Notes under the pieces: model-generated | What the model was told of the DNA's origin: nothing | Databases searched by the model: none | Seen by the model: the letters and a program-made list of their open reading frames with translations, nothing else | Shown: piece after piece, positions 7,221 to 14,159 of the stretch | Layout of the letters: every line of letters begins with the position of its first letter | Numbering within the stretch: position 1 is the first letter of the stretch | Assembly: GCA_963169135.1 (NCBI GenBank) | Contig: CAUJEQ010000305.1 | Span: forward strand, 1-15,062 | Origin: Chloroflexota bacterium | GTDB lineage: Bacteria; Chloroflexota; Dehalococcoidia; Tepidiformales; Tepidiformaceae | Direction: 5' to 3' | DNA length: 15,062 nucleotides | Program-made: the position numbers and the translations under genes

Positions 7221-7226
7221 TAGGCT
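7221..7226 (+). promoter_or_regulatory. -10 box TAGGCT of the DUF309 gene
   Basis: TAGGCT is followed by six bases and a GTG at 7233. The ATG at 7230 directly before it would be only three bases from the box. By the spacing seen at the other genes, GTG 7233 is the likelier first codon of a leaderless message. Confidence 0.5.
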
Positions 7227-7229
7227 CGA

Positions 7230-7733
7230 ATGGTGCCCGAGGTCCGCAAGAAACGCCTCGTCCGAAAGCAGATCACCGTTCCCGGGAATCTGCTTCGCGC
7301 CTGCGCGGAGTTCAACTCCGGCCTGTTTTACGAATGTCACGAGAGCCTGGAAGAGGTCTGGCAGGAGGAGCGTGGGCCTGTGCGCGACCTCTACAAAGGG
7401 CTCATTCAGGTGGCGGCAGCCTTCGTGCATCTTTCCCGCGGGAATTACACCGGCGCTGAGCGCCTGTGCCGCACAGCGCTTGGCTACCTTGCCCCGTATC
7501 GGCCGGAAGGGGCTCTCGGGTTCGAAGTCGAGCGGATTTGCCGCGATGCCGAAGATACGTATGCCCGGATTCGGGCACTGGGCCCGGAGCGCATCCAGGA
7601 GTTTGACATCACTCGTCGCCCCATCTACACATTCGACCCCGACCGGCTCGCCACCGATGCGGTCCGCTGGCGCGCATGGGGCTTCGACGAGCAAGGGAAT
7701 GCCGAACCGCGGACGATCACGGTCGCGGAGTGA
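7230..7733 (+). CDS. DUF309 domain protein
   Basis: A 167-residue protein of DUF309, a small helical family of unknown biochemical role. The signature is clear: EFNSGLFYECHESLEEVWQ (27-45), with its conserved His37 and Glu residues, and YKGLIQVAAAFVHLSRGN (55-72), followed by a GAERL helix. The acidic and histidine residues on neighbouring helices suggest a metal- or ligand-binding helical bundle, but no reaction is established. The C-terminal part after about residue 110 is not part of the core. Coordinates are given from the ATG; the box at 7221-7226 favours the next codon, a GTG, as the real start. It appears to be a single-gene unit, with 138 bases before the ABC operon. Confidence 0.85.
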   Translation: MVPEVRKKRLVRKQITVPGNLLRACAEFNSGLFYECHESLEEVWQEERGPVRDLYKGLIQVAAAFVHLSRGNYTGAERLCRTALGYLAPYRPEGALGFEVERICRDAEDTYARIRALGPERIQEFDITRRPIYTFDPDRLATDAVRWRAWGFDEQGNAEPRTITVAE

Positions 7734-7762
7734 GGCGAGCGTCCGCTCCGGGCATCAGGAAG

Positions 7763-7871
7763 TTCGACACACGCGAATATCGGTTAGCGATGCCACCGGC
7801 TACGCTTGTCCGACGTGTCACGTAACGGGCGAATGGGAACGCGCCCGCCACGCAAGCAGGGAGAGTGAGTC
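7763..7871 (+). promoter_or_regulatory. Upstream region of the ABC exporter operon
   Basis: This 138-base gap is the longest non-coding stretch in the window. It holds a TACGCT box at 7801-7806, the same hexamer as at argS and DUF429. A perfect 5+1+5 inverted repeat ACGTG-T-CACGT follows at 7813-7823, about where transcription would begin. A weaker pair, TTCGAC (7763-7768) and TAGCGA (7785-7790) with 16 bases between, could be a second promoter. The message would have a leader of about 55-60 bases ending in AGGGAGAG, a good Shine-Dalgarno seven bases before the ATG. A repressor bound to the repeat would block initiation. Confidence 0.4.
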
Positions 7872-8621
7872 ATGTCTGGCAATTCCGCGCCCGGGGCTGC
7901 GCCCGGAGAAACGGTCATCGACGCTCGCGATGTCGTCAAGACGTACGACACCGGCATCATCCAGGTGCACGCCCTGCGCGGTGTGAGCCTGGAGGTGAAG
8001 CGCGGCGAGATGGTCGCCATCATGGGCCCGTCAGGCTGCGGCAAGACGACCCTCCTCAACAGCCTCTCGGGGCTCGATGACTTCGACTCCGGGATCGTCC
8101 TTATCAACGGGCAGGACATCACGCGCATGCCGGACGACAAGAAGACCGAGTTTCGGGCGCGCGACATGGGCTTCGTCTTCCAGACGTACAACCTGCTCCC
8201 GGTGCTCACCGCCGCAGAGAACGTTGAACTCCCGCTGATTGTCTCGGGTACCCGCCCGAAGGTGGCCCGCGAGATGGCCCTCGGTTCGCTCGACCGCGTG
8301 CGCCTCCGCGAGTGGGCGAACCAGCGCCCGGCGCAGCTTTCGGGCGGCCAGCGGCAGCGCGTCACGATCGCGCGCGCCCTGGTGAACCGCCCGGCGATCA
8401 TCTGGGCCGATGAGCCCACCGGGGCCCTCGATTCGGCGACGGCAACCGAGATCATGGACCTGATCGTCGAGCTCAACGAGGCCGAGCACCAGACCTGCGT
8501 CATCGTCACCCACGATCCCAAGGTGGCCGCCCGGTGTCACCGGACGATCCAGATGGCCGACGGCCAGATCGTCCGCGAGGACTCACGCGAGCGGATGGCC
8601 GCGGTCGCAAACGAGCACTAG
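7872..8621 (+). CDS. ABC transporter ATP-binding protein, MacB/LolD/FtsE type
   Basis: The 249-residue ATPase subunit of a type VII (mechanotransmission) ABC system. All elements are intact: Walker A GPSGCGKT (52-59), Q-loop Gln104 in VFQTYNLLP, signature LSGGQRQR (156-163), Walker B IIWADE (176-181) with catalytic Glu181, D-loop ALD (185-187) and switch His214 in VTHD. The YNLLPVLTAAENVELPL segment is typical of the LolD/MacB group. About 16 extra residues precede the domain. The start ATG has AGGGAGAG upstream. The gene ends 24 bases before the permease, so the two form one operon and one transporter. The cargo could be lipid, lipoprotein, peptide or drug; it cannot be read from the ATPase. 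Confidence 0.95.
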   Translation: MSGNSAPGAAPGETVIDARDVVKTYDTGIIQVHALRGVSLEVKRGEMVAIMGPSGCGKTTLLNSLSGLDDFDSGIVLINGQDITRMPDDKKTEFRARDMGFVFQTYNLLPVLTAAENVELPLIVSGTRPKVAREMALGSLDRVRLREWANQRPAQLSGGQRQRVTIARALVNRPAIIWADEPTGALDSATATEIMDLIVELNEAEHQTCVIVTHDPKVAARCHRTIQMADGQIVREDSRERMAAVANEH

Positions 8622-8645
8622 ACACAGCCAGGCGGGAGGCGCCCC

Positions 8646-11600
8646 ATGAACGACCTGTTTGGCGTGTCGATGGACATCATCGCCGCCGTTTCCATCGCCG
8701 TGACCGCGGGGATCCTGCTGCTCGTCGCGTATATCGCCTGGCGCAATCCCGTGATGTTCAAGCTCGGCCTGCGCAACATCCCGCGGCGCAAGGCGCAATC
8801 TTCGCTCATCGTGGTCGGCCTCATGCTTTCCACGCTCATCATCAGTGCGGCTTTCGGCACCGGCGATACGCTCACCACCTCCGTCACTTCCGAGGTGTAC
8901 TCGATTCTCGGCGAGGCTGATGAGTGGATCTCGTGGGACCCGGAGAAGGAACCCCGCCCAATCGAGGAACAACTCATCCCGCTGGCCACGGTCGAAGAAT
9001 GGCAGCGCCAGTTCGAGGGCGACCCGGATATCGAGGCCATCGTCCCGTTCCAGCGCGAGACACTACCCATACAAAACCAGCGCTCGCGCCTTAACGAGCC
9101 GTCCGCCCGTATCGTGGCGTTCCGCGCAGCCGACGCGGCGGCACTCGGCGGATTGCGCGACCTCAACGGCGCGCCGGTTTCCCTCAGCGGCCGTGAGATG
9201 GCGGTGAACGAGGACCTCGCGAAGGAGATCGACGCCCGCGTCGGAGACTCGGTTATCGTGTTTTACGGCGGGCAGCCCGTGGAGTTCACGGTTTCCGCCG
9301 TGGTCCCGTCGGACGTGCTCGCAGGAGCCATCGATCCCAATGCCAAGAATGGCGCGGCGGTGGACTTTGCCACCTTCGCCGACATCACCGGCCGTGGCGA
9401 CAACGCCAACGCCGTTATCGTTTCCAACCGCGGCGGCGTGAAAGACGGACTGAAATATTCGGATGCGGCGATGGACAAGCTCGAGCCGTTGCTCGAGGAC
9501 ACCCCCTACCAGGTCGTCGCGCTCAAGAAAGAACTCGTCCGGTTCGCGGAACTCGTCGGGGCCTCATTCACCACCGTGTTTGTGGTCTTTGGGCTGTTCT
9601 CGATCGCGGCGGGGGTGCTGCTGATCTTCCTGATCTTCGTGATGCTCGCCGCCGAGCGGAAGCCGGAGATGGGCATGGCGCGGGCCGTGGGCGCCAAGCG
9701 CCGCCAGCTTGTCGAATCGTTCCTTGCCGAGGGCATGGGATACGACCTCGGGGCAGCCGTCGTCGGCCTTCTCGCTGGCATAGGTGTCACGCTTGTCATG
9801 GTCGAAGTGATCAAGGCGTTCGCGGGCGACAGCCTGGGCATCCCCCTGAACGTGACCTTCACCGCCCGAAGCCTCGCCGTGGCCTTCTGCCTCGGGGTGA
9901 TCGCGACGTTCATCGTGATTTTCGTCTCGTCGTGGCGGGCGAGCAGGCTGAACATCACAGCCGCGATCCGCGACCTCCCCGAGAGCCGCCCTATCGACCC
10001 GGAGGCCGAGACATGGCGCGGGTATTACCGGGCTGTTCTCAACGGCATAGTCGCGCTGTCGCTGCCCATCGGCTTCTCGTTCTTCCTGTTTGGCGTGGGG
10101 GGCATGGTCCTCGGAGTCCCCCTCGTGGTCGTGGGGCTCATTAGTCCGTGGTTCTACGCCCTGCGCAGTTCGAACTTCGCCTCGCCGGCCGAACACCGCA
10201 CCACTGAAGGGCTGCCGCGCTGGCCGTGGATCCTCGGGCTCGTGCTGCCTGTCGTTGGCTGGTTCCTCATCCTGCCCTGGTACTTCATCGCCGTGGGGCT
10301 GGTTCGCATCACCCGCGACCGCAAGCCCCAATCCCTATCTCTGTGGGTACGGGTGCTGGCGTTATCGGTGTGGCCCTTCGCGTTCATCGTTGCCCTGCTG
10401 CAGGGGTGGCGCGTCCGGATCGCGTGGACCGCGGGTGTCTCCGTAGCCTTTGGCGCCGCAGGGGTGGCCCTGACCTATGGCGGACTCGATCGCGACTCCG
10501 CGTTCTTCTTCTTACTGGGCGTCTCGCTGCTGTTCCTGTGGGTGGCGGTCACGCTCCACTACTTCGGCGTTGCCGAACGGGTCTCGTTCACGACGACGAG
10601 CGCGGCCCTGCTCGCCCTCTGGTACATCCCCTCGAGCTGGACCAAGCCCCTGTTCGGCGAGCTCGAGGGCGACATCGAAATGTTCTTCTTGAGCGGGATG
10701 GTGATGGTTACCTGCGGCGTGTTCATCATCGTCTACAACGCCGACATCGTTCTCCCGGCCATCGCGCGCCTCGGTTCGCGATTTGGGCGCATTGTCCCGG
10801 CCCTCAAGACCGGAGTCGCGTACCCGCTCACGGCCCGGTTCCGGACGGGCATGACGATGGCGATGATCGGTCTGATCATGTTCTCTCTCGTCATGATGGC
10901 GACCATCAACCGGAACTTCTCGGCTCTCTTCCTCAATGAGGATACGAGGGGAGGCTTCGACATCGTCATCGGGGTGAACGAGAACAATCGCGTCGATGAC
11001 ATCCGGGCTGCCCTCGCCAGCGCGGGCGCCGACACCCAGCCAATCGCGGCGACGGGCGAGCTCCGGATGGCCTTCCCCTTCGAGGCCGAAGTTGAGAACC
11101 GCGACGGGTTTGAGAACGCCGAAGGGGGCGAGGTCAAGCCGTACAGCCGCAGCAAGATTTTCGGGGCGGACGCCGCCTTCCTCGCCGCCAATGGAGTCAC
11201 AATCAAGTTCCGCGCGGCCGGTTACGCGACCGATCGCGCGGTCTGGGACGCGATCGCGGCCGATCCCTCCCTTGCGGTGATCCCGGCTTCAACTACGGCC
11301 GAGCAACAGGGCTTCGGCGGGGGTCCGAACGAGATCCTGCGTCTCAACCCACTCGACGAGGGCTTCGAACCCTTCACGCTCGAACTCCGCGACCCCGGAA
11401 CCGGTGCGACGAAGGTCGTCACTGTCATCGGCCAGATGAAGGAGTCGGCCGATGCGTTCTTTGCCCTCGGCTCTCCGGACTTCGCTAGCGGCATCGTGGT
11501 GCAAAAGTCGACTCTCCTCGAGGCATTTCCTGCCTCACGCGGGCAGCGCTTCTACCTGTCGCTAACGCCAGGGACCGATGAGGATGCATATGCCCGGACG

Positions 11601-12083
11601 GTCGAAGCAGCGCTGGTGCAGGCCTCCGCCGATTCGCTCCAGTCCCTCCTCGATGAGCAGCAACGGCTCCAGACCGGGTTCCTCCTGGTGTTCCAGGGGT
11701 TCATGGGCCTTGGCCTCATCGTCGGCATTGCAGCACTGGGCGTGATCGCTTCCCGAGCCGTTGTCGAGCGGCGACAGCAGATCGGGATGCTGCGGGCGAT
11801 TGGTTACCAGCGGCGCATGGTGGCGCTCAGCTTCCTGTTCGAATCCGGGTTCATCGCGTTGTCGGGAATCCTGCTGGGGCTGACCCTTGGGCTTTCGCTG
11901 GCGTGGGTGCTCTTCACCAGCGGCGACTTCGGCGAAGAGGCGAGAAACATCGACTTCACCGTGCCATGGGTCGACCTGGCGGTGATCTCGGGCATCGCCA
12001 TGGGCGCGGCCTTGCTCATGACGTTCTTGCCGGCCCGCAGCGCTTCGCGGGTGCCTGTGGCCGAGGCGCTCCGGTACGAATGA
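8646..12083 (+). CDS. Large FtsX-type ABC permease with an extra membrane bundle
   Basis: A 1145-residue membrane partner of the preceding ATPase, with GGGAGG before its ATG. It has two FtsX halves. Half one: an N-terminal helix (9-32), a helix at 51-71, an external MacB-like periplasmic domain (about 72-305), then helices near 308-335, 366-390 and 408-430 with the coupling segment AERKPEMGMARAVGAKRRQ (336-354). Half two: a helix at about 735-752, an external domain (about 755-1010), and helices near 1011-1037, 1064-1090 and 1109-1129 with ERRQQIGMLRAIGYQRR (1041-1057), ending PVAEALRYE. Between the halves, about 463-697, lie roughly eight more hydrophobic segments. The fused two-half plan means one polypeptide can form the whole transmembrane part. 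Ordinary MacB has four helices and about 650 residues. No HlyD/MacA adaptor gene is adjacent, so this is probably not a tripartite pump. Confidence 0.92.
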   Translation: MNDLFGVSMDIIAAVSIAVTAGILLLVAYIAWRNPVMFKLGLRNIPRRKAQSSLIVVGLMLSTLIISAAFGTGDTLTTSVTSEVYSILGEADEWISWDPEKEPRPIEEQLIPLATVEEWQRQFEGDPDIEAIVPFQRETLPIQNQRSRLNEPSARIVAFRAADAAALGGLRDLNGAPVSLSGREMAVNEDLAKEIDARVGDSVIVFYGGQPVEFTVSAVVPSDVLAGAIDPNAKNGAAVDFATFADITGRGDNANAVIVSNRGGVKDGLKYSDAAMDKLEPLLEDTPYQVVALKKELVRFAELVGASFTTVFVVFGLFSIAAGVLLIFLIFVMLAAERKPEMGMARAVGAKRRQLVESFLAEGMGYDLGAAVVGLLAGIGVTLVMVEVIKAFAGDSLGIPLNVTFTARSLAVAFCLGVIATFIVIFVSSWRASRLNITAAIRDLPESRPIDPEAETWRGYYRAVLNGIVALSLPIGFSFFLFGVGGMVLGVPLVVVGLISPWFYALRSSNFASPAEHRTTEGLPRWPWILGLVLPVVGWFLILPWYFIAVGLVRITRDRKPQSLSLWVRVLALSVWPFAFIVALLQGWRVRIAWTAGVSVAFGAAGVALTYGGLDRDSAFFFLLGVSLLFLWVAVTLHYFGVAERVSFTTTSAALLALWYIPSSWTKPLFGELEGDIEMFFLSGMVMVTCGVFIIVYNADIVLPAIARLGSRFGRIVPALKTGVAYPLTARFRTGMTMAMIGLIMFSLVMMATINRNFSALFLNEDTRGGFDIVIGVNENNRVDDIRAALASAGADTQPIAATGELRMAFPFEAEVENRDGFENAEGGEVKPYSRSKIFGADAAFLAANGVTIKFRAAGYATDRAVWDAIAADPSLAVIPASTTAEQQGFGGGPNEILRLNPLDEGFEPFTLELRDPGTGATKVVTVIGQMKESADAFFALGSPDFASGIVVQKSTLLEAFPASRGQRFYLSLTPGTDEDAYARTVEAALVQASADSLQSLLDEQQRLQTGFLLVFQGFMGLGLIVGIAALGVIASRAVVERRQQIGMLRAIGYQRRMVALSFLFESGFIALSGILLGLTLGLSLAWVLFTSGDFGEEARNIDFTVPWVDLAVISGIAMGAALLMTFLPARSASRVPVAEALRYE

Positions 12084-12104
12084 CCGTGCCACCGGACGGG
12101 GCGG

Positions 12105-12110
12105 TAGACT
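12105..12110 (+). promoter_or_regulatory. -10 box TAGACT of the SDR gene
   Basis: TAGACT lies in the 33-base gap after the permease stop and exactly six bases before the SDR ATG. The ATG lacks a close Shine-Dalgarno. This suggests a separate leaderless transcript for the dehydrogenase, independent of the ABC operon. Confidence 0.5.
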
Positions 12111-12116
12111 GCGCGG

Positions 12117-12899
12117 ATGGAACGTCCCGAATTGCTCGGCACCCGCCTCTTCAGCCTGGAGGGCCGGGTAGCCGTGGTTACGGGCGCGGGTCGCGGGCTC
12201 GGTCGCACGATGGCGGTCGCGCTGGCGGCAGCCGGGGCCGACGTGGTGGTGAGCAGCCGGACACACGCTGAGATTGCGTCGATTCGCGATGAGATCCGCG
12301 GCCTGGGGCGCCGGTCGGAGGCGATCGCTGCCGACACGACCAGGGAGTCGGACGGCAACCAGCTCATGGACCAGGCAGTCAGCGCTCTCGGTTCAATTGA
12401 CATCCTGGTAAACAACGCGGGCATCAACATCCGGAAGCCGGTGTTGGAGCTCACTCCGGAGGAGTACCGCCAGGTGCTGGCCACCAACCTGGAAGGCTAC
12501 TTCCTCTGCGCCCGCGCCGCCGGCCGCCACCTCGAGGAGCAGAGCCACGGCAAGGTCATCAACGTGTCGAGCATCATGGGTTCCGTTGCCCTGCCGGGCC
12601 AGGCAGCCTATGCGAGCTCGAAGGGCGGCGTCGAACAGCTAACGAAAGTGCTGGCGCTGGAGTGGGCCCTCCACGGCGTGCAGGTGAACGCGCTCGCACC
12701 GACCTACTTCGAGACCGAACTGACGCGGCCGCTGTTCGAAGACCCCGAGCGGAACAGCTTCATCTCCGGCCGCACGCCGATGGGGCGCTGGGGACAGCCC
12801 CACGAACTGGTCGGCGCGGTGATCTTCCTCGCCAGCCGGGCCAGCGATTACATCACCGGCCACACACTCGTGGTGGATGGCGGCTGGACGGCCTGGTAA
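12117..12899 (+). CDS. Short-chain dehydrogenase/reductase (SDR), classical type
   Basis: A 260-residue NAD(P)-dependent oxidoreductase with a Rossmann fold, cytoplasmic. Visible motifs: TGAGRGLG (22-29) for the cofactor, NNAG (99-102), Asn124 in NLEGYF, Ser152 in NVSSIMG, and the catalytic YASSK with Tyr165 and Lys169. The C terminus has FLASRASDYITGHTLVVDGG, as in most classical SDRs. SSRTH after strand two (46-50) gives an Arg at the position that often favours NADP(H). The overall look is closest to gluconate 5-dehydrogenase-like and 3-ketoacyl reductase-like SDRs, but the substrate cannot be named. It begins 33 bases after the permease stop with its own TAGACT box and ends just before a strong hairpin, so it is likely a single-gene unit. 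Confidence 0.93.
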   Translation: MERPELLGTRLFSLEGRVAVVTGAGRGLGRTMAVALAAAGADVVVSSRTHAEIASIRDEIRGLGRRSEAIAADTTRESDGNQLMDQAVSALGSIDILVNNAGINIRKPVLELTPEEYRQVLATNLEGYFLCARAAGRHLEEQSHGKVINVSSIMGSVALPGQAAYASSKGGVEQLTKVLALEWALHGVQVNALAPTYFETELTRPLFEDPERNSFISGRTPMGRWGQPHELVGAVIFLASRASDYITGHTLVVDGGWTAW

Positions 12900-12904
12900 T
12901 GAAA

Positions 12905-12932
12905 CGGCCTCCACTGGAACCAGCGGAGGCCG
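12905..12932. terminator. GC-rich hairpin between convergent genes, probable bidirectional terminator
   Basis: CGGCCTCC and GGAGGCCG pair perfectly over eight bases. An A/C mismatch and then CTG/CAG extend the stem inside to a GAAC loop. The repeat starts six bases after the SDR stop and ends 24 bases before the stop of the minus-strand 65-residue gene. There is no T-run on the plus side; on the minus side TTTCATT follows the stem, so it is somewhat better as a terminator for the minus gene. Confidence 0.65.
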
Positions 12933-12956
12933 CGACGCGTGGACGATGTACGGTGT

Positions 12957-13154
12957 CTAGGCGAAGAAGCGGCCGACCCGAGCGATCACCTGTTCGCGCA
13001 GCGCGCGCGAGTTCTGGGTGAGCCGTGGGTCGGTAGTTTCCGGCCTGGGGGCCTTTGCCTTGGGCGTGTTGTAATACTCCTCACGGAACCTGGCTGCTGG
13101 GGCCGGGTCGCCGTGAGGCGCGATGGCGGGGAGCGAAAGTGGATCGTAAAGCAT
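12957..13154 (-). CDS. Small hypothetical protein, 65 residues
   Basis: Not recognised. MLYDPLSLPA is followed by a Pro/Ala-rich hydrophilic stretch and a basic C terminus (LREQVIARVGRFFA) that could form an amphipathic helix. There is no membrane span, Cys or known motif. The ATG at 13154 has AAGGAG eleven bases upstream on the minus strand. A TGC-TACGAT extended -10 box and an inverted repeat lie further up. Another in-frame ATG at 13199 would begin inside that promoter and is less likely. The gene stands alone between the SDR hairpin and the VOC gene, 88 bases from the latter's stop. The regulatory set-up supports a real, separately controlled gene; the function is unknown. Confidence 0.55.
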   Translation of the reverse strand: MLYDPLSLPAIAPHGDPAPAARFREEYYNTPKAKAPRPETTDPRLTQNSRALREQVIARVGRFFA

Positions 13155-13172
13155 GGTTGCGGCGACTCCTTC

Positions 13173-13206
13173 TGTGAATGTGAGTACTTTCACAATCATC
13201 GTAGCA
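13173..13206 (-). promoter_or_regulatory. Promoter and operator-like repeat of the 65-residue gene
   Basis: On the minus strand TGC-TACGAT (13198-13206) is an extended -10 box. Transcription would start near 13191, inside an inverted repeat of TGTGAA (13173-13178) and TTCACA (13189-13194) separated by ten bases. The repeat arms are 16 bases apart, about one and a half helical turns, which suits a dimeric regulator, or in RNA a small leader hairpin. The surrounding 13165-13245 is markedly richer in A/T than the rest of the window and also holds TTTGT-T-ACAAA at 13222-13232. Confidence 0.45.
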
Positions 13207-13242
13207 GATGAAGCGCCGAGTTTTGTTACAAATATGAAAATT

Positions 13243-13647
13243 TCAGGCTGGCGTTGGAGACTCCCATACCTGCCATAGGCATAGTACATAACCATCAGGG
13301 CCGAGCAGCTGGCATTCGACCGCACCCTCGAACTCGTATGGGGCGGCGATGGCCTGGGCGCCCCGCTTCAGTGCTTCGCGATAGCACGCGTGCACATCGT
13401 CCACGCGAATCCGGAGCTCCGCCCCAATCCCGCGCGCGACGCCTTCTTTCGCGAGTGCCTGGTACCACGGATGGCCACGGTAGCTCTCGTCGTCGTGCAC
13501 CTGGAGGTCGATGCCGCCCACCGAGAGTGCCGCAAACCCGGGGTGACGCTGCCGCACTTGCGCGCCGGCAACGGCCTGCAAGAAGTCAGCCACCGCGTAG
13601 ACATCGGTCGCCCAGAGGGTAATAGCGAAGCTGGTCCGAGGTTCCAA
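13243..13647 (-). CDS. VOC superfamily (glyoxalase/bleomycin-resistance fold) protein with a TTG start
   Basis: A 134-residue protein with two beta-alpha-beta-beta-beta modules typical of the vicinal oxygen chelate fold. The first runs from SFAITLWATDV with DLQVHDDE (47-54) closing it. The second runs from LRIRVDDVHACYREALKRG (78-96) to CQLLGPDGYVLCLWQ (112-126), the usual final strand. His51 and Glu111 are candidate metal ligands, but the ligand set is not certain. The family includes glyoxalase I, dioxygenases, epimerases and antibiotic-binding proteins, so the function is open. There is no Met codon anywhere in the frame. The start is a TTG at 13647 placed four bases after a perfect AGGAGG. 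It lies 96 bases downstream of the DUF35 gene on the same strand. Confidence 0.82.
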   Translation of the reverse strand: MEPRTSFAITLWATDVYAVADFLQAVAGAQVRQRHPGFAALSVGGIDLQVHDDESYRGHPWYQALAKEGVARGIGAELRIRVDDVHACYREALKRGAQAIAAPYEFEGAVECQLLGPDGYVLCLWQVWESPTPA

Positions 13648-13687
13648 GTGCCCTCCTGCGCCCCCGTTCCTTATTGCGATAACTATC

Positions 13688-13700
13688 TGTCAACTGTCAA
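13688..13700 (-). promoter_or_regulatory. Tandem TTGACA boxes upstream of the VOC gene
   Basis: On the minus strand TTGACAGTTGACA gives two perfect -35 consensus hexamers seven bases apart. The best -10 candidates, GCAATA at 17 bases or CAATAA at 18 bases from the first box, match TATAAT poorly. This could be a promoter needing an activator, or the direct repeat could itself be a protein site. Position fits a promoter for the VOC gene. Confidence 0.3.
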
Positions 13701-13743
13701 GACTGAAACTTGCCATAAGCCAAGTACCATGCCCCGCCTGAGC

Positions 13744-14148
13744 TCAGGCCGGGCGAAATTTTGGCAGCGCCACATCTTCATGAGGCTCGAACTCGACCAC
13801 CACTGGCATGTCGACGCGGATCTGCTCGTCGGCGATCCCGACCATGTTGGTAGGGAGGCGGGGGCCCTCTTCGAGCTCCACGATGGTCACGTTGTATGGG
13901 TTCTGAAAGCCCGGGTGGTAGCGCTGGTGCATGATCCCGAAGGTGCGCACCGTGCCACGTCCGCTGGCCTGCTCCCAGGTGAAGTTTGGAGAGAGGCACG
14001 CGTCGCAGTGCTGGCGAGAGGGCAGACGCCAGGTGCCGCAGTCGCTGCAACGCATCAGCATCAGCCGGCCTTCCATCGCGCCCTCGAAGAACGGACCGGA
14101 CGTTTCGTCGGCTTCGGGGAGCGGTTTCGGGATGGCGGTCTCAGTCAT
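13744..14148 (-). CDS. DUF35 zinc-ribbon/OB-fold protein, partner of a thiolase-like enzyme
   Basis: A 134-residue protein of the DUF35 group. These pair a rubredoxin-like zinc ribbon with an OB fold, are encoded next to thiolase-like enzymes and form complexes with them, for example in archaeal HMG-CoA synthesis and in the steroid side-chain aldolase Ltp2 complex. An N-terminal helix (FFEGAMEGRLMLMRC) leads into the ribbon with Cys34-x2-Cys37 and Cys48-x2-Cys51, followed by SGRGTVRTFGIMH and VTIVELEEGPRLPTNMVG of the OB strands. All four zinc cysteines are present. The ATG at 14148 has GAGGAG eight bases before it, overlapping the stop of the upstream thiolase; the gap between the two genes is 11 bases, so they are translated as a pair. 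Confidence 0.9.
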   Translation of the reverse strand: MTETAIPKPLPEADETSGPFFEGAMEGRLMLMRCSDCGTWRLPSRQHCDACLSPNFTWEQASGRGTVRTFGIMHQRYHPGFQNPYNVTIVELEEGPRLPTNMVGIADEQIRVDMPVVVEFEPHEDVALPKFRPA

Positions 14149-14159
14149 GGTCTGGCTCC

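Noticed and set aside
13731..13754. GCCTGAG/CTCAGGC palindrome at the DUF35 stop as an intrinsic terminator
   Set aside because: The stem is plausible, but there is no loop of normal size without breaking pairs and no T-run on either side; left as an unassigned repeat.
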